DNA of 34,561 nt from Bacillota bacterium (GCA_012516165.1 JAAYWY010000003.1:1-34561), one strand, 5' to 3'. Positions 25,001 through 33,677 are shown, counted from the first letter of the stretch. Notes: generated by a model from the sequence alone, not told the origin. A program made the numbers and translations.

Positions 25001-26117
25001 GAAAGAAAAATTTCAGCAGTGGCAGCTAGAATGGGACCGCCGCCTACTGCCAGAATGGTCCGATACTAAGCTGGAGGCGGCTCAGCCCGCCGTGGTAGAT
25101 AAACTATGCCGGTTAATAGTCCAGCATTATCCGCGAATGGAAAATCAAACAGCAGAAAACATTACTAACCGTCTCCACGATGAATTCTATTCAATTCGCC
25201 AATCCCTTCTGCCCTATGTCCCCGAATTAGATTCCGACCCAGTGAGCGGTCGACGCCTAATAATCTTTAACCGCGACCGACACAATCCCCTTACTCCCGC
25301 CTTATTGCTGCAGGAACTTACAACGGCAGAAGAAGAACAACGCCTGCTTCTTAGCCACAAGGACCGAGAATTATACGAAGAAATCCTCATTCATAGCGTA
25401 GGGCGTGCCATAAAACAAAAAATTGCCCGCGCCGAGCATTGGGTAGCTGAAATGAACCACCTAATGCAAGCTCGAGAAACATCCAGCGGCCTAAAATTGT
25501 TTTTGCGCTGGGAACCACTGGCCGCCTCCACCGAGGATGAGCTGGACACTGAACAGTTAGTTCAGCTTCTGCGGACCGACCCTCATCTTTTGCGGGACGA
25601 TCAGATTGACCGTATGGTAAAACATTTTCGAACTAGGATCAAACGAGCCGAAACCGAAGCCGAAGCTGGAGAAACATTGCGCGATTGGATAGCCAAGCTG
25701 CTCGATTACCGGCTGTGGTTCCGTTTTACTTTACACTACAGTAAGGCGGATCAATCGCGGCGCGAACTCACCGATTCCCGTTTCAATGTCCTCTCCGGAG
25801 GCGAAAAAGCCATGGCCATGTATATACCGCTATTGGCCGCCGTCTGTTCACGTTATAGCGATGCCGACTCAGCAGCCCCTCGTATCGTTTCGTTGGACGA
25901 AGCATTTGCCGGGGTAGATGAAGAAAACCTCAGGGATATGTTTGAACTTTTAACCCAAATGGACCTAGATTACATTATGACCAGTCAAAACCTGTGGGGC
26001 TGCTATGACACCGTACCGGCCCTAGCTATTTATGAACTGTACCGCCCCAAAGATGCCGCCTGCGTATCCCAGATTCATTATATCTGGAACGGTAAGCAGC
26101 GCAGCATGATAGCGTAA
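22059..26117 (+). CDS. jetC: Wadjet JetC (TIGR02680), SMC/MukB-like ATPase
   Basis: 1352 residues, the standard length for TIGR02680. The N-terminal ATPase half has Walker A GANGSGKS (residues 34-41). Long Glu/Gln/Lys-rich coiled coils occupy roughly 240-600 and 760-1060, with a hinge-like non-coiled segment between (about 600-760, including GIPLYAACDFHPTVPENIRAALESAL). The C-terminal half carries the ABC signature LSGGEKA (from residue 1245) and Walker B IVSLDEAFAGVDEEN (D1280, E1281). All motifs are intact, so the ATPase should be active. JetC extrudes DNA loops, and with JetD leads to cleavage of small circular DNA. AAGGAGG lies 7 bases before the start. The last codons read GKQRSMIA and are partly duplicated downstream. 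Confidence 0.96.
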   Translation: MNTRWHLNRAGIINFWLYDEAEFIFSSGRLILRGANGSGKSVTMQSLIPLVLDGDKRPWRLDPFGSRDRRIEYYLLGEADSNIFDRTGYLYLEFAQPEEERYLTIGIGLRARRSSPVNFWGFAITDNRRIGPDLLLYQRDFSQSQEAHIPLTRAQLEEVIGAGGWVVAEQGEYKRRVNKVLFGYQDLQSYQELLDLLIQIRSPKLSKDFKPSTIYEILTSALPPLQEDDLRPLSEVLADMNEIGDRLQELIVHRQEVEQLNKAYNQYNQYQLFTTSRALLTQSQDLSSRQSEEAGLNQEIKTLKQELTEHDSALQQLEEERLKTQTQYDTLSSSEALAKEQELERLHNEQKLADETLALYRDRVVHGEQSQLEAREQEKRLTQEITVNENQQRELLQQMIQTATDSNFTLHEAYNLLWEEQIPADDSLWSPWHQEIVTHETKLDKALSLARQETQLKEQTAAAEREVSAARHRRDLAEAEFRTKEQAVDKAYQDLQEEIFSWRKDLQELLFPDESLREILHQLSLFPDTPYSDLQAIVRDQQHLAIRKLAKIRADIETEQKHHQTEKEELQRQLKEWEQKKEPEPPRSPARETARQRRLAQGETGIPLYAACDFHPTVPENIRAALESALEEAGLLDAWISGNKMAVLQPGEEEVWIQADPHLLTPTLADYLVPTPPSGSGCTADEVDLLLRTIQVKNTPAATSGSYIATDGRFQLGCLLGQAAVKPQAQYIGKESRRRTREAEIARLKELIALEDEALSAGAAKLEALTAKEARLEAETHAFPDGKALIEAHRQLQSQQMIVDNTRQEVERKHEHHKAIAAQLFEASTKFHQFMGQWTIAHSEAAVEQAWRQLRYYKDQFSQLHNLWERWRGLANNKKQIHNQRIATEKRLAQDLAEQTRWQQRRLEIESKIAALKTLLQEMGIYDLHNKLLQLKDEEARLQAEIKRREKMQRQAENKLAAKETELRFVANQTAEALNRWKEKFQQWQLEWDRRLLPEWSDTKLEAAQPAVVDKLCRLIVQHYPRMENQTAENITNRLHDEFYSIRQSLLPYVPELDSDPVSGRRLIIFNRDRHNPLTPALLLQELTTAEEEQRLLLSHKDRELYEEILIHSVGRAIKQKIARAEHWVAEMNHLMQARETSSGLKLFLRWEPLAASTEDELDTEQLVQLLRTDPHLLRDDQIDRMVKHFRTRIKRAETEAEAGETLRDWIAKLLDYRLWFRFTLHYSKADQSRRELTDSRFNVLSGGEKAMAMYIPLLAAVCSRYSDADSAAPRIVSLDEAFAGVDEENLRDMFELLTQMDLDYIMTSQNLWGCYDTVPALAIYELYRPKDAACVSQIHYIWNGKQRSMIA

Positions 26118-26185
26118 AAGCCATCGGATTGATAACCTTGATGCCATCGGTACCATGTAAACAGTGCAGTATGATAGCGTAAAAG
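26091..26185 (+). repeat. 30-bp imperfect direct repeat spanning the jetC 3' end
   Basis: Copy 1 is 26091-26120, the last codons of jetC plus 3 bases. Copy 2 is 26156-26185, in the gap after it. 26 of 30 bases match and three of four differences are transitions. Translated in register, copy 1 gives GKQRSMIA-stop and copy 2 gives CKQCSMIA-stop. The 35 bases before each copy do not match. Confidence 0.75.
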
Positions 26186-26466
26186 AGCGCTGTGGAAGTA
26201 TCAAAGGGACGGCAGACAGTGTGAATACCCAGGTTAAGATTGTCATCCTGCCTGTCCAGCCTGCCCAGAGCGGAGGTGCCCCTACCCATGCACTGTAAGT
26301 TACCATAGGAACAGGTCTTCTTTGTAAATGCAAGAAAACAATACCCTAGTGTTCAAAGAGTATAAGGCTACAGGGCACTTCTCGCAGCAGCGCATTATGA
26401 CCTAAACCAACTCTCTACACCCCTAGAGAACGCCCTGGGACTTGTAATGAGAATTAAGGAGTGCTT
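26118..26466. other. Gap of about 350 bp between jetC and jetD
   Basis: Other gene junctions in this operon overlap or are 2 bp apart, so this space is unusual. It contains the second copy of the jetC tail repeat and a segment with TGCCCCTAC near 26277-26285 that resembles the ends of the repeats at 10.9-11.0 kb. It closes with a good ribosome binding site for jetD. I found no plausible gene on either strand and no clear terminator. Confidence 0.6.
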
Positions 26467-27732
26467 ATGAACAAGCTGGAAGAATATCTAGCCCAGCCGG
26501 GGCTAAAACGGCTGTGGCCAAAGGTAAAAACAAAATACCAATCCTTGGATCGGATCGGCGGCAAAGTCAAGTTGCGTCAACTATCTTCTTTGGAACAAGA
26601 AGCCTTGGGTGGGCTCTTGGCCAAGAATTTGCTGGGCCAAGAAGAATGTACAGTGGAGCTGGCAGCCTTGGATCAGGCCCTGAAGCGTAGCCGGTTTGGA
26701 GCCGGATTAGTCGAAGCGCTGGAGTGTCTGTACGGACCAACGCTGCTGACCAAAAAAGAACAAGCCCAATTAGCGGAAAAAGAATGGCTGGCCTTTTTTG
26801 CTGCCTTAGAGCAAACCCCACAGAAACCGCAGACTAAAAGCTGGCTAACCGCATTAAAGAATAAACAAGGGCGCGGTTATCGGGCCTTTATCACCCTTTA
26901 CCACCAGGATCAAAACCAAGCTCGCAATATCCTGCATACCTCGTTACACGCCTTGGACCGACTTCCTTGTTGGCAAAGAAAGCGTACGCGACTGCCGGTT
27001 TTTGCTGCCGAACTTACTGGTGACCCCCACGCCTTGGACAGCAATACCGCACTGGGACGCCTTTTCTTCCAAGGCCTGCTTTTCGTCCGGGGAATTAATA
27101 AAGACGTAACTTCCGCTGAAAAACAGCGGGAAATCTTGTCAGAAGCAGGGCTCGAGGGCGATGACATTTCTTCTGCTGTTATCGTAGCCGGTCTTCGTAC
27201 TCTACCCTCCGATCCCAGAGCTGGTATTTTTAGCGCTAGTTTATCTAGTTGTACCCCACTTGTTTTGCCACTTAGGTTTTTTGATCAGCTCACCTCGTGG
27301 ACATCGATGCCAACAATATATGTAATGGAAAACCCTACGGTCTTTAGTGCTATTTTAGATGCCAACGATAATTCCCCGCCGCCACCCTTGGTTTGCACTA
27401 GCGGCCAGCCCAGCGTAGCCGCTTTAAGATTGTTAGACGAATTAGCTGCTGCCGGTGGTACTCTCTATTATAGCGGTGACTTCGACCCCGAAGGATTGCA
27501 AATAGGCCTCCGTCTGCACGAACGCTACAGCAGCTCATTTTATCCTTGGTTTTTCGACCGACAAGCCTATACTACCGCCCCAGCTGGCACACCTCTTACC
27601 CTGGACCAAAGACAGACTTTGTCTAACTTGATAACACCCTGGGATAAAATGCTACCAGCTGCAATCTTAAAACGAGGCACTGTGGTGTATCAGGAAAGCT
27701 TAGTAGAAGAAATGATCGCCAGCTTTAGCTGA
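26467..27732 (+). CDS. jetD: Wadjet JetD (DUF2399/TIGR02679), Toprim nuclease subunit
   Basis: 421 residues. The C-terminal Toprim domain is recognisable: the catalytic Glu in VMENPTVF (E288) and the DxD in YSGDFDPEGLQIG (D338, D340). The family signature LVCTSGQPSVAALRLLDELAAAGG lies between them (read LVCTSGQPSVAALRLL and DELAAAGG). The N-terminal part is the DUF3323-like region typical of TIGR02679 proteins. JetD is the topoisomerase-VI-like nuclease that cuts the trapped circular DNA. AAGGAG is five bases before ATG 26467, so I prefer that start over a GTG two codons earlier. It ends 8 bp inside the convergent sfsA. Confidence 0.93.
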   Translation: MNKLEEYLAQPGLKRLWPKVKTKYQSLDRIGGKVKLRQLSSLEQEALGGLLAKNLLGQEECTVELAALDQALKRSRFGAGLVEALECLYGPTLLTKKEQAQLAEKEWLAFFAALEQTPQKPQTKSWLTALKNKQGRGYRAFITLYHQDQNQARNILHTSLHALDRLPCWQRKRTRLPVFAAELTGDPHALDSNTALGRLFFQGLLFVRGINKDVTSAEKQREILSEAGLEGDDISSAVIVAGLRTLPSDPRAGIFSASLSSCTPLVLPLRFFDQLTSWTSMPTIYVMENPTVFSAILDANDNSPPPPLVCTSGQPSVAALRLLDELAAAGGTLYYSGDFDPEGLQIGLRLHERYSSSFYPWFFDRQAYTTAPAGTPLTLDQRQTLSNLITPWDKMLPAAILKRGTVVYQESLVEEMIASFS

Positions 27733-28447
27733 TATAATTTCCCTTTGCTTCTGCTTCTACTGGTATATCAAGAAGTATTGCTGTTTTGGTCACCACACAA
27801 CGATATGCGAATACTTCTACTCCTGCTGCCTGGGCCTCGTAAAGAGCATGGCTAAAATCGGGGTCCATTTTAGTGTGAGGCCGGAACAGCACTGCATCCT
27901 GGCGCTGAATAATAAAAATCACTGCCGCCCGCGCACCTTGGCCCACCAACTCTGTTAATTCTCTTAGTTGACGCGTACCTCTTGATGTGGGGGCATCGGG
28001 GAACAAGGCTACACCATCTTCTACCAGAGTACAACCTTTTACCTCTATATAGCAGTCTGGTTTATTTTTGCCCTGGAGCAAAAAATCAAAGCGACTGTGC
28101 TTGTACCTGGGTTCAGCCTTCACACTATCATAGCCTGTAAATGGTGGCCAAAACCCCGACTCCAAAGCCAACTTGGCCAACCGATTAGGTACACCGCTGT
28201 CTACCGATACCAAGCCCTCTGGCCCATCCACTAGCTTTAGATCAAAGGCTGTTTTCCTGTTTGGATTAGCGGCGGCCGATACATATACTTTTGCTCCGGG
28301 AAAAAGCAGTTCCTTTAGTCTTCCCGGATCAGCCACATGAGCTAAAAGCTCTTTTCCCTCCACATCCACCTGCGCCAAAAACCGATTGGGACGGGCAATA
28401 AGCTGCCCCCTCTTGAGCGGTGGTAAAGTAATACCAATGGAAGTCAT
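27725..28447 (-). CDS. sfsA: SfsA family DNA/RNA nuclease-like protein
   Basis: 240 residues, typical for SfsA. An N-terminal OB-like part has RPNRFLAQVDVEGKELLAHVADPGRLKELLFPGAKV. It is followed by the PD-(D/E)XK-like core SRFDFLLQ...CYIEVKGCTLVEDGVALFPDAPTSRG, in which Asp, Glu and Lys (the D-ExK pattern) are intact. It was named for sugar fermentation stimulation in E. coli. The family is now regarded as nuclease-fold with DNA binding, but the cellular role is unclear. It overlaps the end of jetD by 8 bp tail to tail. It is probably a core gene next to which the Wadjet operon was inserted. Confidence 0.94.
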   Translation of the reverse strand: MTSIGITLPPLKRGQLIARPNRFLAQVDVEGKELLAHVADPGRLKELLFPGAKVYVSAAANPNRKTAFDLKLVDGPEGLVSVDSGVPNRLAKLALESGFWPPFTGYDSVKAEPRYKHSRFDFLLQGKNKPDCYIEVKGCTLVEDGVALFPDAPTSRGTRQLRELTELVGQGARAAVIFIIQRQDAVLFRPHTKMDPDFSHALYEAQAAGVEVFAYRCVVTKTAILLDIPVEAEAKGNYIS

Positions 28448-28527
28448 TTATGCACACCCACTTTTATTAGTAAACCATGCTTCTTTTATACACAGGATGT
28501 AAAACAAAAGCAACCCCAAAAGAAAAA

Positions 28528-28547
28528 GCGGGGCTTTAAGCTCCCGC
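28528..28547 (-). terminator. Rho-independent terminator of the GyaR-type gene
   Basis: GCGGGGCT, TTA loop, AGC, one bulged base, then CCCGC. On the minus strand it is followed by TTTTTCTTTT, about 20 bases past the stop of the dehydrogenase. Confidence 0.8.
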
Positions 28548-28564
28548 CTCTGCCTATATAATTA

Positions 28565-29548
28565 TCACTTACGTCTTTTATCCCAGGCTTCTTTATTTAA
28601 AATATTGGGTGGGATTTGTCCTTTTAGTGCCGCCACCACATTTTCGGCTGCCATGGTAGCCATGCGGGTACGAGTAGCAATGCTGGCGCTGGCGATATGA
28701 GGAACTATGGTAACATTGTCTAGCTTTAATAACGGGTTATCGGCCTTTGGCGGTTCCGGGTCCATAACATCGAGGCCTGCAGCAGCAATCTGACCGCTCT
28801 TTAGGGCATTGTATAATGCAGCTTCATCCACAATAGGGCCACGGGCAGTATTGACCAATACAGCTGTAGGCTTCATTTTGCTAAAAGCCTCAGCATTAAA
28901 AAGGTGCCGTGTATCCGGTGTTAGAGGTACATGGATGCTAATAAAATCGGATTGGCTGAGTAATTCGTCGAAAGAAACGTACTCTACCCCTAGTTCTTTT
29001 TCCATCTCCTCGTTGCGGGGAACACTATAATATAGAACCTTCATGTTAAAACCCTGGGCCCGTCTGGCTACTGCCGAACCAATACGCCCTAGCCCCACCA
29101 GGCCCAATGTTGCTCCATGGATATCCTGCCCGAGCAAAAGAGTGGGGCCCCAAGTTTTCCATTTCCCAGCCATCACGTATCTGTTAGCTTCAACTATCCG
29201 ACGCCCCGCAGCTAAGATAAGCGTAAAGGCTAAGTCAGCGGTGGTATCAGTTAAAACACCAGGGGTATTGGTCAGGAGAACCCCCCTCTGGGTAGCAGCA
29301 GATATATCCATGTTATCATAGCCTACAGCATAATTAGCCACTACCTTAAGCTTAGAAGCTTGATCCAGCAGCTCGCCATCGATTCGGTCTGTAAGGAGCG
29401 ATACCAAAGCATCGCAATCTTTTACCTCCCGAAGAAGAGTTTCGCGGGGCGGTGGTAACTCTTCAGGCCAAACTTTAACCTCAGCAAATTGACGCAACAA
29501 ATCTAGACCTGGTTCTGGAATCTGACGCGTTACAAAAACCTTCGGCAT
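28565..29548 (-). CDS. Glyoxylate/hydroxypyruvate reductase (D-2-hydroxyacid dehydrogenase, GyaR type)
   Basis: 327 residues. It reduces glyoxylate or hydroxypyruvate with NAD(P)H, or oxidises D-glycerate. The NAD-binding fold has [19 protein letters not shown] (GxGxxG, about residues 150-160). The catalytic triad is Arg in [14 protein letters not shown], Glu in DVMDPEPP and His in [25 protein letters not shown] is the substrate loop. The start is ATG 29548 ([18 protein letters not shown]) after GGAGAG. It is divergent from glycerate kinase with 196 bp between. Together the two could feed glyoxylate or hydroxypyruvate via D-glycerate into 2-phosphoglycerate. In the divergent space TGTTATGG (29648-29655) and CCATAACA (29706-29713) form a distant inverted repeat of uncertain value. 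Confidence 0.9.
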   Translation of the reverse strand: MPKVFVTRQIPEPGLDLLRQFAEVKVWPEELPPPRETLLREVKDCDALVSLLTDRIDGELLDQASKLKVVANYAVGYDNMDISAATQRGVLLTNTPGVLTDTTADLAFTLILAAGRRIVEANRYVMAGKWKTWGPTLLLGQDIHGATLGLVGLGRIGSAVARRAQGFNMKVLYYSVPRNEEMEKELGVEYVSFDELLSQSDFISIHVPLTPDTRHLFNAEAFSKMKPTAVLVNTARGPIVDEAALYNALKSGQIAAAGLDVMDPEPPKADNPLLKLDNVTIVPHIASASIATRTRMATMAAENVVAALKGQIPPNILNKEAWDKRRK

Positions 29549-29744
29549 GGTGCACTCTCCTTTACAAAATTAGAATGGTACCTTGGGATACCTAAAAGCT
29601 AAGGAATCCGCAACCAAAAAGCAGGAATAACAATCCTTTTAAGGGAATGTTATGGAGTAACCGCCAAACACATTTGGTTAGTTTTTTAGGCCAAAACCTA
29701 TCGGGCCATAACAACTATGTCGCACTTCAAGGAGGAATTTTGTT

Positions 29745-30896
29745 ATGCATATTATCATTGCACCAGACTCGTTCAAAGGTAGCCTTACTGCTATACAGGC
29801 AGCAAAAGCCATGGCCACTGGAGTAAGACACCTCTGGCCTCAAGCCAAGATAGAACTAATCCCTATGGCTGACGGTGGTGAAGGAACTGCAGAAGCCCTG
29901 GTCATGGCCACAGGGGGTACCCTGCAGCCTATTACCGTAACTGGCCCTTTAGGTGAACCTGTTCAGGCCAGTTTTGGCATCTTAGGAGATGGAAAAACAG
30001 CGGTTATAGAAATGGCGGCGGCGGCCGGCCTATATTTAGTTCCCGAAGAAAAGCGCAATCCCCTTGTCACCACCACCTACGGTGTAGGTGAGCTTATACT
30101 AGCAGCTTTAGCTGCTGGTTGTCAGCATTTGATAATAGGTATCGGCGGCAGTGCCACCAATGATGGTGGCGTGGGTATGGCCCAGGCTTTGGGAGGCAAG
30201 TTCCTCGATGCCAACGGGAAGGATATCGGCTGGGGTGGCGGCGCACTCGAGAATCTAGCCCATATTGACCTTACGGTCCTTGATCCCCGTTTGCAAGAAG
30301 TAACCGTTACCGTGGCCTGTGATGTAAACAATCCGCTTTGCGGTCCCCAAGGTGCAGCTGCTATTTATGGGCCCCAAAAAGGTGCTACGCCTGCCCTGGT
30401 AACAAAGCTGGACGAAAATTTAGCTCATTTGGCCCAAATTATAAAGCAAGATTTAGGAAAAGACATTATATCATTTCCTGGTGCTGGGGCTGCTGGCGGG
30501 CTGGGGGCTGGGCTCATGGCCTTTCTTGATGCTACCTTAATGCCCGGCATTGAAATTGTCATGAAAGCCGTTGGCTTACAAGAACGATTGCAAAAAGCCC
30601 ACCTGGTGCTCACCGGCGAAGGCAAAATCGACGCTCAAACCGCCTTCGGCAAAACCCTCTCCGGCATCGCCCAAGCAGCTAAAGCCCATTCCCTGCCGGT
30701 CATTGCTCTTGCTGGCGGCATTGGCGACGATGTAAAACCCGTTTATTCTTGCGGTATCGATGCCGTGTTCCCTCTCACGCCTTACCCCATATCCTTACCC
30801 GATGCCATGCGCCGTAGCGAAGAATTGCTTGTCTTGGCCACCGAACGGGCCCTACGTCTGGTTGGTGTGGGCCAACAACTCAGCAATTTTAAATAA
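29745..30896 (+). CDS. Glycerate 2-kinase, GlxK/GarK type
   Basis: 383 residues of the glycerate kinase type 1 family (PF02595). It phosphorylates D-glycerate to 2-phosphoglycerate in the cytosol. Hallmarks are IAPDSFKGSLTAIQAA at the N-terminus, PMADGGEGTAEAL (about 42-54), GIGGSATNDGGVGMA, CDVNNPLCGPQGAA, and LTGEGKIDAQTAFGKT (about 288-303). AAGGAGG lies 9 bases before the ATG. It is a single plus-strand gene, divergent from the GyaR-type dehydrogenase and convergent with the sugar-acid kinase. A GC-rich hairpin marks its end. Confidence 0.96.
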   Translation: MHIIIAPDSFKGSLTAIQAAKAMATGVRHLWPQAKIELIPMADGGEGTAEALVMATGGTLQPITVTGPLGEPVQASFGILGDGKTAVIEMAAAAGLYLVPEEKRNPLVTTTYGVGELILAALAAGCQHLIIGIGGSATNDGGVGMAQALGGKFLDANGKDIGWGGGALENLAHIDLTVLDPRLQEVTVTVACDVNNPLCGPQGAAAIYGPQKGATPALVTKLDENLAHLAQIIKQDLGKDIISFPGAGAAGGLGAGLMAFLDATLMPGIEIVMKAVGLQERLQKAHLVLTGEGKIDAQTAFGKTLSGIAQAAKAHSLPVIALAGGIGDDVKPVYSCGIDAVFPLTPYPISLPDAMRRSEELLVLATERALRLVGVGQQLSNFK

Positions 30897-30918
30897 ACCA
30901 AGTGGGTAATTAACTAAA

Positions 30919-30935
30919 GGGGGCGCCTGGCCCCC
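30919..30935. terminator. GC-rich hairpin between convergent genes
   Basis: GGGGGC (30919-30924), a 5-base loop, GCCCCC (30930-30935). It lies 20 bases after the glycerate kinase stop and just before the convergent kinase stop. It has no T tail, so termination strength is uncertain. Confidence 0.55.
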
Positions 30936-30939
30936 GTCC

Positions 30940-32394
30940 TCATCCGTTTAATATTTCTACTGCATTGGCCAAATCCTGGTTAGAACCCACATTACCAGGA
31001 AACACAACATAAGGTAATCCGGGAAACCTTGTTTCTTGCCCAAGGCGGACGACAGGAACTCCGGGCAGCACTTGCCCAAGTACCGCCGCCTTTTTTATAC
31101 CCAATCCTTTCGTGGCCACATCGCTGGAAGTTATTCCGCCTTTGCCAATTATAAAGCGTGGGCGAACTTTTAGCGATTCTACCAACTTAGTCAAATACCT
31201 CGATATTTCATTGCTTATGAGAATATCTTCTTCGCTGCTCTTCCCACGTATTACTTCCCGACTTGTAGCCACAATAGCCACCTGGTTTGATCTTAACATT
31301 CGTTCAACTTCTAGACAAATTTCGTCTGCCAGTTCGGTCCCGTCCCCATTATGAAAATCTAGTATACGTTTAACATCTATCTCCAGTACTTTATAGCCTC
31401 GTTCTTTAAGAGCTATCAGCTGCTCATTAGTTCGTTGAACATGGGACCCCACTACAACTAAACCACCTGAGCCTTTTATTTCTTCCTTTTGATAAATGTC
31501 TTCGGCACCAAGAAGTGGCTTATCACCAATTCCGCCATAAACCTTGGGAAAAGAGGACGCTGTGCGGTATATAAAATGCTTTCCCGCCGCTTCAGCCCTT
31601 TGTAAACCTTGCACTACGATATCTAAATCACTGTAGCTGGCAGCATTGACGACAACCGGCTTACCACCGGAGACTTGTTCAAAATATTGTGCTACTATAC
31701 TGGGACCTTGGGAACGAATAGTCTCCAGCGATAACGACAATACCTCTTTGCTGCTCCAACGTCCTTCACTTTTTTCTTGTACCCATTCCTTTAAATCGGA
31801 ACTTCTGTATCCAAACACCGGGTCCTTGGCAAATTCAGTTTGCCCCGCCGGTACAAGTAGGTCGCCTTCTTGGACGTAGTGAACATCATCCACCGTAAAG
31901 CGTCCGCCTTCGGGAAAAGCAGGAACAATAACATGCCCATCAATTTTGCACCCATACGCTTTTTCCCATAGGTCCTGGATGACCAACACTTCCAGCGGAT
32001 AATGGCCTCGGAGAGTGGAATCACTTCTGCTGATGAATATTACCTCTCGATCAAGTTTTTGCCCCAGTTCCAGGATAGTCGATACTATTTTCGTGTTTAA
32101 TTGCCGTGCCCCTTGGGAAGTTAAACTACGAGAATTAGTGATCAGAAAAGCCAACGGCTCTTCTTCTAGCATCATATCGCTAAGAGTTGCATAATCCCAA
32201 GATGTGTAGACATTAATGCCATGTACCGTCTGGATGCCTGTAGGGTCATCGTCTAAAACAACAATTTTTCGCCCAGCTTGAAGAACAGTCTCTCTTATCG
32301 AGGCACGAAACCCCTGGGTATTAGGTTCAGGCGGCAACAGGTCTAATACGGATTGTGGGCTATATAGTCCTTTCACAGAATTCACATCCGTCAA
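30940..32394 (-). CDS. Four-carbon acid sugar kinase family protein (OtnK/DUF1537)
   Basis: 484 residues. The N-terminal sugar-binding domain has VVLDDDPTGIQTVHG (about residues 45-59) and FISRSDSTLRGHYPLE. The C-terminal nucleotide-binding domain has GLVVVGSHVQRTNEQL, then FIIGKGGITSSDVATKGLG and PGVPVVRLG. Characterised relatives (OtnK, DtnK, LtnK) phosphorylate four-carbon sugar acids such as erythronate or threonate at O4. The gene appears complete. The partner enzymes usually found beside it (a PdxA2-type dehydrogenase, an aldolase or a sugar-acid dehydrogenase) are not seen intact. Upstream on the same strand are the remains of a TRAP transporter. The exact substrate is unknown. Confidence 0.88.
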   Translation of the reverse strand: MTDVNSVKGLYSPQSVLDLLPPEPNTQGFRASIRETVLQAGRKIVVLDDDPTGIQTVHGINVYTSWDYATLSDMMLEEEPLAFLITNSRSLTSQGARQLNTKIVSTILELGQKLDREVIFISRSDSTLRGHYPLEVLVIQDLWEKAYGCKIDGHVIVPAFPEGGRFTVDDVHYVQEGDLLVPAGQTEFAKDPVFGYRSSDLKEWVQEKSEGRWSSKEVLSLSLETIRSQGPSIVAQYFEQVSGGKPVVVNAASYSDLDIVVQGLQRAEAAGKHFIYRTASSFPKVYGGIGDKPLLGAEDIYQKEEIKGSGGLVVVGSHVQRTNEQLIALKERGYKVLEIDVKRILDFHNGDGTELADEICLEVERMLRSNQVAIVATSREVIRGKSSEEDILISNEISRYLTKLVESLKVRPRFIIGKGGITSSDVATKGLGIKKAAVLGQVLPGVPVVRLGQETRFPGLPYVVFPGNVGSNQDLANAVEILNG

Positions 32395-32482
32395 TTATTC
32401 TACTATATCCTTAATAAGTGGGAACACAGGCTGTCGCTTAATGTAACATCAATTTAATTTCACTCTAATATAGATAGTCCTC

Positions 32483-33640
32483 TTACTTCATGAGCGATGG
32501 TAACCAAAGGGATACCCCAGGCACATAGGTAACTAGAATGAGCACTACCAAAGCTACTACATAGAAGGGAGCAAGCTTTTTTACAACTTCCTCCATTTTA
32601 AGCTTGGCTAACGCACTGGCAACGAAAAGGCAAGTCCCCACTGGGGGAGTGTAGAGCCCAATGCCAAGATTAACAACCATCAAAGCACCAAAATGAATCG
32701 GATCCACTCCAACTTGTTTAGCAACAGGCAATAAAATAGGGGTAAGTATCATTACAGCAGGAGAAAGATCAATGATCATTCCTGTAAGTAATAATACCAA
32801 ATTCATCAACAATAAAACCCCGAACTTGCTAGTTGTGATTGATAGTATTAACTGGGCAACTTGTTCAGGCACACGTCCTAAAGCTATTAACCAGGCAAAA
32901 ATATTGGCAGCAGCAATTATAATCATAACCCCTGCCGTACTTATAACTGTGTTCTTTAACACCGTTGGAATCATTTTCCATTCTAAGTCATGATACACAA
33001 ATTTTCCAATAAGAAACGACCATACCACGGCAATTACTGCGGCTTCAGTAGGAGTTACAATTCCGGATAAAATACCACCAATAATTACCACTGGTGTGAG
33101 TAATGCTAAGATAGTGCTTTTGCCCGCTTCTAGTACCATGCTGAAAGATGCACGAGGCTCGCGCGGATAATTGTTTTTGCGAGAAATTACCGCACACAAT
33201 ATCATTAATGCTATACCTAACATCAAACCTGGTATTGCTCCTGCCAAAAGAAGCTTACCTATAGATTCATTAGCAAGCCACCCATATACTACCATGGGTA
33301 TGCTTGGAGGTATCAATATGCCTATGGTCCCAGATGCCGCAATGACAGCAGCAGCAAAAGCCTTATCATAGCCTCTTTCATCCATGGCATCTATTAAGAC
33401 TGTGCCAACAGCCGAACTATTGGCAACCGCTGATCCCGATACACCAGCAAAAAACATACTCACAAGTACTACTACCTGAGCTAAGCCGCCCCAGAGGTGC
33501 CCCACAAGGGTACTAGCAAACTTCAATAGCCGCTTAGACAACCCACCATGATTCATTAACTCCCCGGCTAGGATAAAAAAAGGAATAGCCGTCTCGATAA
33601 CACTTACTGCGTGTGACATTTTCTTTATCACTGATCTCAA
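32483..33640 (-). pseudogene. dctM: TRAP transporter large permease DctM, N-terminally truncated
   Basis: 385 residues against the ~425-430 usual for DctM. The family core is present: AIPFFILAGELMNHGGLSKRLL, FAGVSGSAVANSSAVGTVLI, GTIGILIPPSIPMVVYGWLA, and the C-terminal VNLGIGLYTPPVGTCLFVAS. What normally precedes AIPFFILAG (about 45 more residues with the first membrane helix) is missing. The frame upstream meets a stop (TAA) 16 codons before the TTG at 33640. dctQ, the small permease that should come before it, is absent. A functional transporter is unlikely, though the remaining frame is unbroken, so the lesion may be recent. It is co-directional with the sugar-acid kinase 88 bp downstream. 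Confidence 0.75.
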
Positions 33641-33677
33641 GCTATCAACCCCTATATCAGAAACTGTAATAGTTTAG

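Noticed and set aside
26022-26333. Minus-strand frames of 87 and 103 codons in the jetC-jetD gap, as a possible antitoxin or accessory gene
   Set aside because: They overlap the jetC 3' end, include the repeat, lack ribosome binding sites and show no protein-like motif.
19349-27732. Reading the four-gene cassette as a new chromosome-condensation or repair system
   Set aside because: All four proteins match the DUF2397/DUF2398/TIGR02680/DUF2399 pattern already assigned to Wadjet, so it is not an undescribed system.
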